Shown one piece after another: positions 23,110 to 33,624 of a stretch of DNA of 64,000 bases. This DNA comes from Symbiodinium kawagutii (lineage: Eukaryota > Sar > Dinophyceae > Suessiales > Symbiodiniaceae): assembly GCA_009767595.1 (NCBI GenBank), contig VSDK01006142.1, positions 612,832-676,831 of the forward strand. Reading direction: 5' to 3'. Every line of letters starts with the position of its first letter. Position 1 is the first letter of the stretch. The notes below the pieces were generated by a model. The model did not search any database and had not been told where the DNA came from. It saw only the letters and a program-made list of their open reading frames with translations. The translations under genes were made by a program, and so were the position numbers.

Positions 23110-23271
23110 ATGGATCGCTCTGAACTTGCCATTGCTGAAACGTCACCTGGTGTGGCCTGGGATGCCCAGCGTGCCCTGGCCCCCCATTGTGCCGAGGCAA
23201 CATCGCCGGGCACTCGCAAGGTGTGGTGGGCGCCGCTGCCCGGGCTACACGAGTCGACGCTGCAGTCCAAG
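23110..23271 (+). CDS. Exon beginning with ATG, 54 codons
   Basis: Frame MDRSELAIAETSPGVAWDAQ with high GC3 ends at a consensus donor TCCAAG|GTGGGC in phase 0. ATG may be the start or internal. Another plus frame and one minus frame are open but less biased. Product unknown. Confidence 0.6.
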
Positions 23272-23289
23272 GTGGGCGCTGCGGTGAAG

Positions 23290-24560
23290 TTGGTGAAATG
23301 CTGGGTGGAAGTTGGTGATTTTTTTTTTGAGGGTTCAGTGGGTTGAGGGATGTTGGTGATTTGTTCGAGGGTTGAGTCAGTTGATGGATGGTTGGTGATT
23401 TGTTCGAGGGTTCAGTCAGTTGAGGGATGGTTGGAGATTTGAGGAATGGCTCAGAAAATCATTGATGGATTCGTTTTGGGTTGAGTGGTGGTTGTTTGTG
23501 TTGTCCAACGGTGAAATGCTTGACTGGTAGTTTACATGCTGGTGTAAATCGTTTAGTTCAGAGTTGGGTAATCAACGTTAAGGCTTGTTCCGTTGATATC
23601 AATGAGTTGCGTGGGCAAGTGCACAACCACCAAGAACATCCAAGAACCCCAGTGGACCAATAGTAGTGATAGAACATGGGTGGCCCCATGCCGCTGGTGG
23701 AGCATTGGGTCGTTGGTATTCTGAATGGTTGCATGACCACCATCAATGGTTGGTGTGGGTCAATACTCCCGGATACCTTCAGGGACCATGAAATGTAGCG
23801 GCAATGACTTGCTTCTTTAGTACAGTCATCTAGACTCAGGTGTTTCACAGTTTCGATTGCCGGACGATAACATCAATGACAAGTGAGATGGCACGTGTGC
23901 TACCAAGTTTAATTCATCTATTCCGTGTGACCAGTGGCATTTCCAAAGGGCCGGCCTTGGGCACGCTGGTTGTCAATGTTGGTTGTGAACCCTTGTAACC
24001 TATGACGAGCCTTGTTTTTTTTGCACAACAATTGGCCTTTATCCACTAACCATCAATTTAACCATTACCATGAGGTCCCAAAACTCTGAGATTGATTTGG
24101 TTTTGGCCTCCCAAATATGGGTTACAACCTTAAGACATGATCGTTTTTGGGGCAGGGGTTGCTACCATGCAAAGTGGCTATCATTAATCAATCAATCACC
24201 ATATCTCAGGATCAATGTCCCCACCACCAAGCCTTCACTAATCAATATTAATCACACATTGACACTTACCACCAACAGCTGCATCAGCGGATGTACCATG
24301 CGCAGCCACCGAACAACACTTGTCATGGATCACTAACCCTTCACCAACTACCCAACCCTTATAGAATAGCCGTAATTAACCACCGTGGTTGCCATTTGTA
24401 CGCACTATGCACCTTTTTCATTGATCCAGCTTGCCCATCCCAAAAGACAAGGAGTCATGATTAGCTTCAATTAATTTTGGGTTGGTGCACTGTAGTAGGC
24501 AGAATTCCTTATCCTTTAATGGTTCATCAGTAGGCATGATGAACTCTCCTTCATGAACCA
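23290..24560. other. Intronic or intergenic DNA
   Basis: Includes a duplicated GGTTCAGTGGGTTGAGGGATG-like stretch at 23330-23440. No confident exon. Confidence 0.55.
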
Positions 24561-24592
24561 TTCCCCTCAACCAAGCGCGCTGGCTGCCACAG

Positions 24593-24653
24593 GATCGTTT
24601 GCCTGCAGAGGCCCAAGTGCTGATTGATGGAACGGCAAGGCGGCGACACCGGG
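24593..24653 (+). CDS. Short internal exon
   Basis: Acceptor GCTGCCACAG, frame DRLPAEAQVLIDGTARRRHR, donor G|GTTGAT. Antisense is open as well, but splice signals favour plus. Unknown product. Confidence 0.5.
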
Positions 24654-25019
24654 GTTGATGCGTGCGACAACTGGTGCTGGTGATGGTTGACATGCTGACC
24701 ACCTGGGAAGAACATTCATATAACAATGTATCTATCCATCTTCCAGCATTTCTCTCTCTCTCTCTCTCTCGTTCGCTCCCTCCCTGTCCATTCTGGAATT
24801 TTCACCGTCCATTCATGATGCTTCACCACTTAGATTTGATGTTATAAATGATCCCTCACCATTACATAGATCGTTTCTCACCCAGCATGTTTTGCTATTA
24901 GATTTGATGATATTTTACCCAGCAGCATTGGTAGTACTGGCTATCATTAAGCCTTGCCTTTACAAACCATTGTTCATGGATAGTAAAGGGCCAAACTTGA
25001 TTTGATGATCATGGTTTCT

Positions 25020-25310
25020 CACCCAATTTCACCATTATTGACCATTAATGGCATAACCACTAGGCACCACTATTAACCATCATTAGTCAGTAATTAACCA
25101 TTACTGACCATCATTAAACATTATTGACCATCATTCACCATTCTTAACCATAGGTAACCATTCTTAACCATCAGTAATTAACCATATCCTTAACCATCAG
25201 TAACCATGAATTAACCATTAATAAACCATTATCAACCATCATTAATCATCATTAACAATCATCAACCATTGATTAACCATTAATAAACCATTATCAACCA
25301 TTAGAAACCC
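25020..25310. repeat. ATTAACC/ATTATCAACC simple repeat
   Basis: Dense imperfect array of TTAACCAT and TATCAACCAT. Confidence 0.8.
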
Positions 25311-25339
25311 TGCTGATCCGCTTTCACCGTTGCAACGAG

Positions 25340-25469
25340 CTGGATGGAGGTGTTTGGGCTGGGCCTGTTCCGAGCACTCCAACCGCGGCTTGGAGGAACC
25401 TGTGGGCTTGGCGTCGGGCATCCCAGGAACCGGTGGGGGCCTGGGCACCTATGGCTGTGAGCTTCATAG
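25340..25469 (+). CDS. Exon 1 of the 25-26 kb gene chain
   Basis: High-GC3 frame (GLEEPVGLASGIPGTGGGLG) from an AG at 25338-25339 to donor AG|GTACAG, leaving two bases completed by the C of the next exon. Glycine- and proline-rich. The frame stays open through the proposed 100-bp intron by chance or because the exon continues. Product unknown. Confidence 0.6.
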
Positions 25470-25569
25470 GTACAGCCAGGGCTATAAACCATGGGAATCC
25501 ATAGGATATCCTGGTTGTACCATTGATTTGACCATGGGAATTCATAGGAACCCATAGGAATCAATGAAG

Positions 25570-25627
25570 CATGTGGGTTTATCATGCTGAGGATGGTGTA
25601 TTCACCTTCATTGACCGGAACTCAACT
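25570..25627 (+). CDS. Exon 2 of the chain, runs into a family A element
   Basis: After CAATGAAG the frame reads MWVYHAEDGVFTFIDRNST up to the first base of the element at 25628. Codon use is exon-like to the last codon. Exact removal of the element and one AACT joins it in frame to 25743. Confidence 0.6.
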
Positions 25628-25738
25628 GGCTGTGGGTCAAAACCCCGTACCTCTGGTTCCCCATCATTAACCATTGTTTTCCTTATTATTGTTGGTGATT
25701 ATCCACCATTATTGGTTGGTTAATATTGACCCATAGCC
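25628..25738. mobile_element. Family A element inside a coding exon, TSD AACT
   Basis: GGCTGTGGGTCAAAACC to TTGACCCATAGCC, 111 bp, with perfect AACT at 25624-25627 and 25739-25742. Coding signal touches both ends. Its own GG|GTCAAA and CATAG|CC could act as splice sites, giving a different downstream frame that is also open. Confidence 0.92.
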
Positions 25739-25742
25739 AACT

Positions 25743-25898
25743 GTTGTCCGTAAAGAATGCTGGTCTCGTTGCGCTGCCAAAACGCAGCTCAGGCTCTTTC
25801 AGCGGGGCGGCGGCAATGCGTGGCTCTACGTATCCGACCCAAAGGCACCGGCTGCTGGAGCTGCAAGCGAACGGGACTGGGGGCTGGAACGTGACGTG
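25743..25898 (+). CDS. Exon 3 of the chain
   Basis: With exact element removal the frame is VVRKECWSRCAAKTQLRLFQ then NAWLYVSDPKAPAAG, ending at donor GTG|GTGGCT in phase 0, which fits the next exon. With GT-AG splicing inside the element the alternative frame LSVKNAGLVALPKRSSG is used. Both have about 65% GC at third positions, so transcript data must decide. Confidence 0.6.
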
Positions 25899-26049
25899 GT
25901 GGCTTGTCATCAGTTAATAGTGGGTAGTAGTGGTTAAATATGACGATTAACTATTAATAGTGGTTAACTATGCCAATATTAGTGGTTAGTAATGGCTAAT
26001 AATAATGATCATTAACTGGTGGGTGGCTTGCCAGGCAATACTTTTTCAG

Positions 26050-26122
26050 GCTGTGGAATGTCGGGAGCTTCCTTGTAGCTACACTTTGCAGCGGATGATG
26101 CTTCGCAAATTGTTGGCCAATG
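26050..26122 (+). CDS. Exon 4 of the chain
   Basis: Strong acceptor TACTTTTTCAG, phase 0, frame AVECRELPCSYTLQRMMLRK, donor AATG|GTTGACC. The phase agrees with exon 3. Confidence 0.6.
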
Positions 26123-26459
26123 GTTGACCATGATCTTTTTTGCCTGCGCCGTTGCTCATTGTTGTCGTGTGTGGCACACATAGCTACAGCGATCTACAGC
26201 ATATCACAATAGATTTGCAATAGGTAAGGGATGCTGATTATAAGAGTACTATCATTATAGATCATTATAGAATATAGCAATATCATATCGGAGCGATCCC
26301 CAGTCAGTTGATATTATTGACCATTTAGTTAATATCAAGAGGTAATCTCCCAATAGTCATATTAGTCATATAGCATTAAACAACCACGTTCAATCATATG
26401 CACCAGCAAAAAGATAAATAGATCAACGTAGATGTACACTTATACAATCAAAATGTAAT

Positions 26460-26608
26460 GATGTATATTTATATATATATATATATATTTATTTATATAC
26501 GTATATAATCATATATATATATATTTATTTATATACGTATATAATCATATATATATATATTCATATTCGATATAGAATATACGTATATATATATATTTAT
26601 ATATAAAC
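26460..26608. repeat. (TA)n-rich tandem block
   Basis: Repeats of ATATATATATTTATTTATATACGTATATAATC, about 48 bp period, at least two full copies. Confidence 0.85.
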
Positions 26609-26669
26609 ACTAGTCAATGATGCCACGAAAAATCCCGTCCCGGCAAAAATCCTTCAACGCTGCCCACAG

Positions 26670-26789
26670 GTGGGCTTCCTCTATCGCTATGAAGTGGGAC
26701 ATCCCAGCGCTGGGAGTTGCTGTGAGTTTTTCGCATCCTGGAGATGCTGAATCTGCCAGACATGGAAGGGTTGATAAGGGAGCCGTAAT
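26670..26789 (+). CDS. Candidate exon with two open frames
   Basis: Excellent acceptor CAACGCTGCCCACAG. Frames VGFLYRYEVGHPSAGSCCEF and WASSIAMKWDIPALGVAVSF are both open and biased. The second runs into the family D element at 26790. Strand is supported; frame is not. Confidence 0.5.
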
Positions 26790-26870
26790 GTTGGTTTCTG
26801 ATTAGTGTAACCACCCCTAAAGTAATAAAAATAGATGAAACCAACAGGTAGATACTAATCAGAAACCAAC
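26790..26870. mobile_element. Family D inverted-repeat element, copy 1
   Basis: GTTGGTTTCTGATTAGTGT to ACTAATCAGAAACCAAC, 81 bp. The second copy at 60621-60706 is in the opposite orientation. Confidence 0.85.
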
Positions 26871-27009
26871 ATTATTCAAGACTCTGATTGTTTACCAAGC
26901 TTGCTCATGGTCCACCCACTGATATTTATTGATATTCGATTTGTATTGGTACAATATCGCTGGTATACCAAGCATTCAATCGGTTATACTCCAAGATGAT
27001 TGTAAGTAG

Positions 27010-27142
27010 TTCCTCTTGGTGTTCGTCCCCATTTGAAACCCTGGAACAGGCATCCAATGCCGCCAGCCGTTCTGATATTGGACCCCGGCTTCGACATCAA
27101 TCATGGCTGCTGTGGTTGGAATCAGAACGGTGGCACTCAAAG
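27010..27142 (+). CDS. Internal exon, 44 codons
   Basis: Frame ETLEQASNAASRSDIGPRLR then WLLWLESERWHSK, ending at consensus donor AAG|GTGACT, phase 0. The start AG (GTAAGTAG) is weak and a later AG is possible. Helical, charged; unknown family. Confidence 0.65.
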
Positions 27143-27199
27143 GTGACTCTAGTTACTGAATGGTCAATGATGACTGATTAATCAATGAACTAATGGTTT

Positions 27200-27560
27200 G
27201 ATTGGTTAATGATTGGGATGATTAGTTGGGTAATAAATCTTATGGTGGCTAATCAATTAGATCAATCAATCACCATTAGATTCATTACCCAACTAATCAC
27301 CCCAATGATTCACCAATCAAACCACCAGTTCATGATCAATTAGTCACCATTTGTAGTTCATCAATTGATTAATTAATCAATCATCTCAATTTGATTACTG
27401 AAAATCAGCTAATTGACAAATCAACTATGCAGCGTATTGTTTGATTCCAATGCAGTGATTCCAATGTTTTGTTAATTTGTTCATCAGTCACCATGAGTAG
27501 TTTATTAATTGACTAATTAATCAATCATCCAAATTCACTACCCCACTTATTGAACCATCA
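27200..27560. other. A+T-rich intron with ATTGATTAATCAATCA motifs
   Basis: Low-complexity inverted-repeat-rich sequence between two phase-matched exons. Confidence 0.6.
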
Positions 27561-27566
27561 CTTAAG

Positions 27567-27677
27567 CCTTGTGCAAACGCGCCGTCAGGTGTCTCGAACC
27601 TGGAGGTCTTTGGAGGCGGGGCCGCAGCAGTTGGTGGCGAGCAACCTCAAGGACTGTACCACGGCGAGGAAGATTGA
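27567..27677 (+). CDS. Exon, phase-matched to 27010-27142
   Basis: Acceptor ATCACTTAAG, phase 0, frame PCANAPSGVSNLEVFGGGAA then GGEQPQGLYHGEED to TGA at 27675-27677. Very strong GC3. Glycine-rich, acidic end. It may be the C-terminus of the gene. Confidence 0.65.
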   Translation, partial: PCANAPSGVSNLEVFGGGAAAVGGEQPQGLYHGEED

Positions 27678-27922
27678 TCAGGATGGATCTCAGTATATTG
27701 GATGGTTGATCATGGTTAAGTATGGTCAATAGTAGTTTATCATTATGTTTATATTCATTTATTTCAATATATATATATATATTATAATAGTGGTCAATAG
27801 TGTCCACAATGATCAATAAGGGATTAAAACGGGGAATAATAAGCAACTATGGGGGTTATGACCATTAATTAGGGTGAATAATAGAGAATAACCAACAACA
27901 ATGGTTCAAACAACTACTGGTT

Positions 27923-28019
27923 GGTGGTTTGATTCACATGTTTTATTGTTCCAAATGGAATTATTTGCAAATGGCTGGTTGACAAACATATTTTTCATAG
28001 GGTTAAAAAACATGTTTGG
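27923..28019. mobile_element. Family E element, copy 1
   Basis: GGTGGTTTGATTCACATGTT to AAAAAACATGTTTGG with the family core AAATGGCTGGTTGACAAACA. Other copies lie at 39049, 43814 and 49231. Confidence 0.6.
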
Positions 28020-28540
28020 AGATTGTTTGATCATGATATATACATGTATATTTGTACATATGTACGACATGACTGTTATGTATGAATGGAGGGATATGCA
28101 AAGATATGCATGTATTTTTTTGTTTGTGTACGTTTGCAAACTGATGTTTCTGGTGGCCACTGTTCTTTCATGTTATTTCAATAGAAAAAGATGCCATTCC
28201 CTTTGGTTTACCACCAGTGGTGACCATTGCAAACTAGGATGATGACCGACAAATTGCAGTAACCCCCAAGAAAACTAAACCCCATGAATATTCCGATTCA
28301 CCATGAATTACAATGAATTTTGACTACACATGGAATTAATCATTAGACACCTTGGCATTACTACAACCATTTCGAAGTTCACCGTCATGGCCATGATTCA
28401 AAACACGGTTTACTAATCGTTTGCCATGTCTAACCATTAAAGCTAGTAGGTGTTGTTTTTCATTCTTACCGAATATTTGGGATGGTTGATGGTTGGTTGA
28501 TTAGCTCATATTTTTCAGAGTGGTTGAAACCCCAAAACAG

Positions 28541-28656
28541 AAAGCCATGGCCATGCATTTTTCGCGATTCTCGCACCGAGTGAGGACTCCGCTTACTGGC
28601 TGGCTGTGGATGGCTTTGGCAACGTCTTCTACACAGATGCTGAGGCGGGGAACTGA
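28541..28656 (+). CDS. Exon, beta-rich segment
   Basis: After CCAAAACAG the frame reads SHGHAFFAILAPSEDSAYWL then AVDGFGNVFYTDAEAGN to TGA. The D-G-x-G-N-V-x-Y-T-D run resembles a blade strand of a beta-propeller (NHL/SMP-30-like); this is inference from pattern only. Other frames are open but less biased. Confidence 0.6.
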
Positions 28657-28907
28657 AGAAGAAGAGGAAGTGCATGCCAGCATGGTGTTTGATATCAAAA
28701 ATCATTGATATCATTAGTCCGATTTATCCATATATATATATTTATATATTTGATTAAATAAATATATATATTATGATATATCATTAAGGATCATGATGGA
28801 CATGTCAATGTCAATTCATTGTGTTAAAAACGATAATCATCATTGATTGTTCAGGTATCGTTAGTAATCCTCATATTGGTTCATGTAATGATGGCCCCTT
28901 CCCTCAG

Positions 28908-28979
28908 TCTCCGGAGGTGCTGCATCCGCAGAGGAAAACTCACCTAAACTCGCCTACCTCTTTGAATGTGTTTTCATAG
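28908..28979 (+). CDS. Short exon, 23 codons
   Basis: Ideal acceptor CCCCTTCCCTCAG followed by SPEVLHPQRKTHLNSPTSLN and TAG. Unknown product. Confidence 0.5.
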   Translation, partial: SPEVLHPQRKTHLNSPTSLNVFS

Positions 28980-29153
28980 CCATGTGCCCAAAGAAATGAT
29001 GGTGTCCTTACTACCTCGATGGGGTTCTATACTTCGGATAAACGAAATATTCATGGCCAAGATGGTTTTGCTAAGATGATTATTCCTGTTGGATGGTTGC
29101 TTACCCATTGTTGGATGACTTCAGGTCTTTTTTAGTACCTGAAACTCTAAGCG

Positions 29154-29453
29154 ATGTTCCTTGAGCGCACCCAAACAGCGTGGCGGGTGGCGGGTGTCGC
29201 TGGTGCTTTATGGCGATCACTGAATTGGTCAGTGGCCTATTTTAAAACTAGTTGTCACCGCAAGTTCATCGAAACTTGGTTATTGGGCCAGTGGTTGGAC
29301 GTCACTCAATTTGATAGTACTTGGTCACTTCACCAAGTGTTGGTCAAGATAATCAGCTGCACTAACCACCACGACTTGGAGCTGCAGCTGGGGCACATCA
29401 ATGATGCCCTGTCGCAGCACTGGCCACTGGGCAGGCAGGGTCCATCTCAATGA
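29154..29453 (+). CDS. Long coding exon, about 99 codons
   Basis: Open frame with good codon bias: KFIETWLLGQWLDVTQFDST then LELQLGHINDALSQHWPLGR to TGA. The start is uncertain; an AG at 29249 (AAAACTAG) is a candidate acceptor. Immediately after, a different frame (HLNDCSRGAAGLGVTCGGKL) is open to 29513, suggesting a frameshift or another exon. No family recognised. Confidence 0.6.
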   Translation: MFLERTQTAWRVAGVAGALWRSLNWSVAYFKTSCHRKFIETWLLGQWLDVTQFDSTWSLHQVLVKIISCTNHHDLELQLGHINDALSQHWPLGRQGPSQ

Positions 29454-29661
29454 TTGCAGCAGAGGAGCTGCGGGTTTGGGGGTGACCTGTGGCGGCAAGC
29501 TGAACCCTAAGCGGTGACTAGTTGATCTCCACTGATGGTGTTTGGAGTTTGTTGTGGTTCCTTGGTTGCTGGGTTGGTTGTTTGGTTGTTAGTTGGTTCG
29601 TTGGTTGATTGGTTAGCTGGTAGTTTGCGTGATCACTAGTTGCATAGAGACTTATTGACAG

Positions 29662-29986
29662 TGGTTCGAGTCAACGACTTGGATACCGCCACGATACGAA
29701 TGGGGTTCGGCCCGTGGAAGCTGCATGTTTCAGACAAGTCTTCGAAATTCAGGGACATCAACTAGTCTAGTCTGGACAGAGTCCATATATGATGCCGCTG
29801 GTGAACAAATCCATTGCACTGACGAAGAAATCGATAGCATCGACCTCATAAACAATAGCTCTCATATTTCCACCATGGCCGATGGATGTCCAGTGGTCAG
29901 CCTTGGTCAACACGATAATCCAGCATGGACGCAGGCTGTCCCTGAGCCGTGTTGGTCGGTCGAGAAAGACGTGCCTACTTGGGGGG
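29662..29986 (+). CDS. Exon I of the 29.7-30.7 kb gene
   Basis: From acceptor TTATTGACAG, 108 codons are open: WFESTTWIPPRYEWGSARGS, then DAAGEQIHCTDEEIDSIDLI and QHDNPAWTQAVPEPCWSVEK. The donor G|GTTGCA leaves one base, completed by exon II. The frame itself continues to TAA at 30016. A direct TAGTC duplication near 29763 separates another open frame. Confidence 0.6.
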
Positions 29987-30121
29987 GTTGCAACGTTCTC
30001 GTGGCCTTTTGCCCATAATTAGATGTGCCCCAAGATTTGGATGATGTACATGCCCATCATATCCCATCATATTGATTCGTATTGGTTGTGCAAGATTTGT
30101 TTCCGCACTATTTCAAATCAG

Positions 30122-30252
30122 GTTTGGATGAAGGGGAACCTATTGAGCCTATTTGGTGGATTCATGTGGACCATGAGGACCCACCGCACAGGGCCACCGG
30201 CCCACAACCAATATTTACCACCATTCTCAAGCACTATGACAAAAATCATTAG
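30122..30252 (+). CDS. Exon II of the 29.7-30.7 kb gene
   Basis: After TTCAAATCAG: LDEGEPIEPIWWIHVDHEDP then PQPIFTTILKHYDKN to TAG at 30250-30252. Its phase matches exon I. The frame is also open upstream to 30076, in the same register as exon I, so without splicing the region is one frame with in-frame stops. Confidence 0.6.
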
Positions 30253-30464
30253 CCCATCCCATTGTTAGCCCGTCACAGAAACCTATGGATCATTCACCAC
30301 TGGGTACCTGTAACAAAAACAACCATCATTGATGATTCCACCATGACACTTGTTTGTTTCCAATGGTAGGTTTGCGAGGCCAGGCGTGCTACTTTCCATG
30401 AATTGACACGTATGTTATCTACATTTAGTCAGTAATATTGTATGGTTGTTCTATTTTTTCTAAG

Positions 30465-30737
30465 CCAAATTATGCTGGAAAGATGGGTACATGTGAGGCA
30501 CCAACGGCCAAACTTCTGGAAATGGAACTGGACCATCAACTTAACAGCTGTGCCCTTGTCGATAGTCCCCTCCCTCAACTCCTGCCAGCGTTTCTTAGGG
30601 GGGAGGGGAACGAATGTAGCAATCTAGATGACAAAATTCCTGGCATATGCCCTGAATTCCTGTCCCGACATTTGATGACTCATGACAAACAAATCTGGAT
30701 ATATCCCCCTGAGATATTCTGGCAGCCAATTGGATAA
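30465..30737 (+). CDS. Exon III of the 29.7-30.7 kb gene
   Basis: Strong acceptor TTCTATTTTTTCTAAG, then PNYAGKMGTCEAPTAKLLEM and later ICPEFLSRHLMTHDKQIWIY to TAA. Well-formed coding sequence of 90 codons. An exon II donor in matching phase would be WWIH|GTGGAC. Product not recognised; decayed retroelement origin is possible. Confidence 0.6.
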   Translation, partial: PNYAGKMGTCEAPTAKLLEMELDHQLNSCALVDSPLPQLLPAFLRGEGNECSNLDDKIPGICPEFLSRHLMTHDKQIWIYPPEIFWQPIG

Positions 30738-31061
30738 TCAAACGTCTGGTATCTCTGCTACTACTGTATATTTGGTTGAGAATCTCAGAAACGTACCCCT
30801 TGGATCCATTTGGTCATCCCAAAACTTGGCTGGATCACCATGTCTAGCCATAGATAAAATTCTTGGCATATCCCCATTGCTATGGTTTGGTTGTTGCTCA
30901 TGAGGCTCTGACTCATGAGGTTCACTGTTTCTTGCGTGGTTTCGTAGGGTTTCCTTATAGAATATGGTGATTTTCAATTGCCAGGTTGGTTTGATGATCG
31001 TTATAGGATGATTTTCCTCATAGAATATGATGATTTCCTAGGGTTTTGCTAGGGTAATCAG

Positions 31062-31236
31062 GGTAATCCACATTGCTGGCTGGATGATCCACCAGTTCGA
31101 CCGGTTGAGCCATTCGGGTCGTCCACGGCCCACCAGGATCTGTCCAAGGGAGTGCCGCAGGGCAGGACCCGTGGAACCAAACACGCTGGCTGATCTCGTG
31201 GGCGCCGCAAAGCGCGGGAGAGCAAACAGCGGTTGA
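31062..31236 (+). CDS. Arg-rich exon, 57 codons
   Basis: Acceptor AGGGTAATCAG, one base, then IHQFDRLSHSGRPRPTRICP and EPNTLADLVGAAKRGRANSG to TGA. GC3 is strong. A donor overlaps the end (GCG|GTTGAC), so the stop may be unused. A second plus frame is open for part. Confidence 0.55.
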
Positions 31237-31455
31237 CATGTGGCTAGGCGCCGAAATAGGGTAACCTTCCGACCATCAGAATAACCTAATAGTTCATCTC
31301 ATTCTTATTTGCTATTTGTTGTATGTTCATCATTCTTATCATCGTCATTGCTTTGCAACACATCATAAATAACTACAATCCACAAAAGATGATCATTTGA
31401 CTGTAGGAAATCATTGGCTGTAGGGGCACGACTATTTGGCACATAGCCATATACA

Positions 31456-31557
31456 GTGTTTCTGTCCAAAAAACGGGGCACCGCAAAAAAAAGTTGGTTT
31501 ACGACTATAAAGGGTCAATCTTGGATGATTTGGGGGTATCTCCATTTTGAGAAATCA
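31456..31557. mobile_element. Family C element, diverged
   Basis: AGTGTTTCTGTCCAAAAAACGG to CATTTTGAGAAATCAC with the GGATGATTTGGGGGTA core. Confidence 0.65.
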
Positions 31558-32044
31558 CGGTATAATGGTTTCTAAATAGCGCGTCCATGATTAATCTATG
31601 GCTGATTCATGGCTAGTCTATGGCTGATTCTTAATATGGTTCATGACAATGACGATCATGGTTGATGGATGAATCGTGAATATACTTCTTGGTGCTGATT
31701 GGAAGAAGATGGGTCGCAGTCAATATGTGTTGCAGTCCGATACATACACATTCTGACATGGAACCACAATTAGTGACATGATGTGGCTATACATCGGGTA
31801 ATTTGGCAACGTGTCATTTCCTAACCTACGTTGTCAAGTTCCCTCTTTTTTTTCGCTGAGATGCACGCGTGTATGATTATGTACGCCTACCTGATTATGT
31901 ACCAATACAGAGATGGTGACACGGGCCCACCTGCATGTACAGAGAGTACTCCTGGGGCACATCCATCCTTTAGTTGCTAACAGAACAGAAAGATCAACCA
32001 GAAAAATGTGATACTAATCAAATGGTGGGTGCTACGGCTAAGAC

Positions 32045-32158
32045 CCAGAAAAACTGATCATTTGTGGTATCTTTTAGCACGTTCACCAGGGCTCCGACAT
32101 TTTCAAATTGATATGTCAAACAGGCCTCGGCCCCCAAGCGATTCACAGTCATACCATG
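32045..32158 (-). CDS. Minus-strand internal exon, 38 codons
   Basis: Reading the minus strand: AG at GGGTAGTAAG, frame HGMTVNRLGAEACLTYQFEN then VGALVNVLKDTTNDQFFW, donor CTGG|GTCTTA, phase 0 at both ends. Much more protein-like than the plus frame (P/S/N-rich). Product unknown. Confidence 0.6.
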
Positions 32159-32266
32159 CTTACTACCCCCCTCCTCCCTTGAGTTCCGGTCAAACAGCAA
32201 GCACCACAAGCAACAACGACGACAATGACAACGTCAACCAAGAATAACTAGTTTTGCTACCACTAC

Positions 32267-32331
32267 CACATTACTGCTACCACTACCACTACCACTACCA
32301 CTACCACTACCACTACCACTACCACCACGAC
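32267..32331. repeat. (CTACCA)n repeat
   Basis: About ten CTACCA hexamers in register. Confidence 0.95.
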
Positions 32332-32939
32332 CACCCTGACCACGACTACTTGTGCTGCTACAGGTCTTCGACCATAGTTGAATGGTGGGCTCTTTGAACT
32401 CCCCTCACAACTCACTGATGGTCTTTTCCAGCATCTCCACCCGTTTTCTACTGCCCTCCCTATGTTTGTACTTTGTCTAGTTTCACTTGCTTCAAGGTTA
32501 GTTTGCGATAATTGTTTAAAACATCGGTTGGTTGAAGGCTAGTTGGCAGTTGGTGATAATTGTTATAAGTTCAGCTGGTTGGAGGTTAGTACCTTTCATG
32601 GGTTAGTTGGTCATTTCGCTAGATTGGTTGACCTGTTGATGGGAAAATCTGCGGGAACTCCTGATTCTAAGTATCAATCACGGTTCCCTACAGATGTTTC
32701 ATCATTTTTAGTCATCAGTTCTATACCTCGGATTTGTATTCATGACTACTTTCCTAACCAACTATTTCTTGTAGTTGGCTGTACGCCGCAGCTGTTACAT
32801 ATCATTACCCCAAGCCCCCAGTAGTTCTAAAGCTCTTTATGTCTGTTTATGATCACCTTTCCATACTAACAACCTATAGGTTCTGGCTGGTTATGCAACG
32901 GTCACTGGTCACTTCCACCATGGGAAGCCACGGCCCCAG

Positions 32940-33079
32940 GACCTTACTGAGCTCTGAGCGCCTCCCACGGGTCGCTGGGCCCGCGGGACTGGCGGCCGAC
33001 AGCACTGCCTTGTATTGGGCCAATCTCAAGGCGCCTGCGGCGCTGCGAAGTTCGCGAAGCTCTGCGTGTCGCCACCAGA
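32940..33079 (+). CDS. Exon, phase-matched to 33333
   Basis: Acceptor CACGGCCCCAG, one base, then LSSERLPRVAGPAGLAADST and ALYWANLKAPAALRSSRSSA, donor CAGA|GTAGGA leaving one base. The antisense strand is also open and GC3-rich, but phase match with the next plus exon favours plus. Confidence 0.6.
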
Positions 33080-33332
33080 GTAGGATACGATTGGAACCAA
33101 TGATATACAGACACAATACAACGCCATAGAATTGCACTTTATAAATGTGATATATCTTTGAATAGTCCAGAAATCCCTCATAATCCCTCAAGAAGTATTT
33201 TGTTGATATTAATTACAGACACATCTAATAATTCAAGACTCGTACACAAATTATTTGCAAATAATGGTTGGCTATCATAGTAATCTCTCCATGATTTGCT
33301 ACTTATCCTGCAACCGATTTGTCTCGGCACAG

Positions 33333-33465
33333 CACCGCTCAGGGAGACCAATCCACCGGAACGCTGCTGCGCAGTTCTCAGGCCACTCAGCCAGCCGAGG
33401 GTGCGTCGATGGTGGAACCCAGGATTCATGGAGTTATGGGAGTTTGATCCACCTAGTTCTAGGGG
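33333..33465 (+). CDS. Exon following 32940-33079
   Basis: Acceptor TTGTCTCGGCACAG. With the leftover A the frame is TPLRETNPPERCCAVLRPLS then RRWWNPGFMELWEFDPPS. The end is uncertain: donors at 33401 (GAGG|GTGCGT) and near 33465 fit. Unknown family. Confidence 0.55.
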
Positions 33466-33481
33466 TTTGTTGGCTATAACT

Positions 33482-33599
33482 GGCTATCAGTCAATATTGA
33501 CCAACCAATTATGAGGGATAATAAACAACAAATTCATAGGGAAAACAATGGTTAATTAATAGTAGGGGAACCAGGGGTACAGGCTTTTGACCCATAGCC
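33482..33599. mobile_element. Family A element, aged flanks
   Basis: GGCTATCAGTCAATATTGA to TTTTGACCCATAGCC, 118 bp. Flanks AACT and ATGA differ. Confidence 0.85.
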
Positions 33600-33624
33600 A
33601 TGACTTACAACTACGGTAAACACC

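Noticed and set aside
26460..26608. Possible replication origin or matrix attachment region in the TA-rich block
   Set aside because: Only base composition supports it; TA microsatellites occur at many other places in the window.
29725..29770. Frameshift caused by a TAGTC direct duplication
   Set aside because: Plausible as a disabling event, but the frame without correction is also open from a good acceptor at 29660-29661, so no lesion needs to be assumed.
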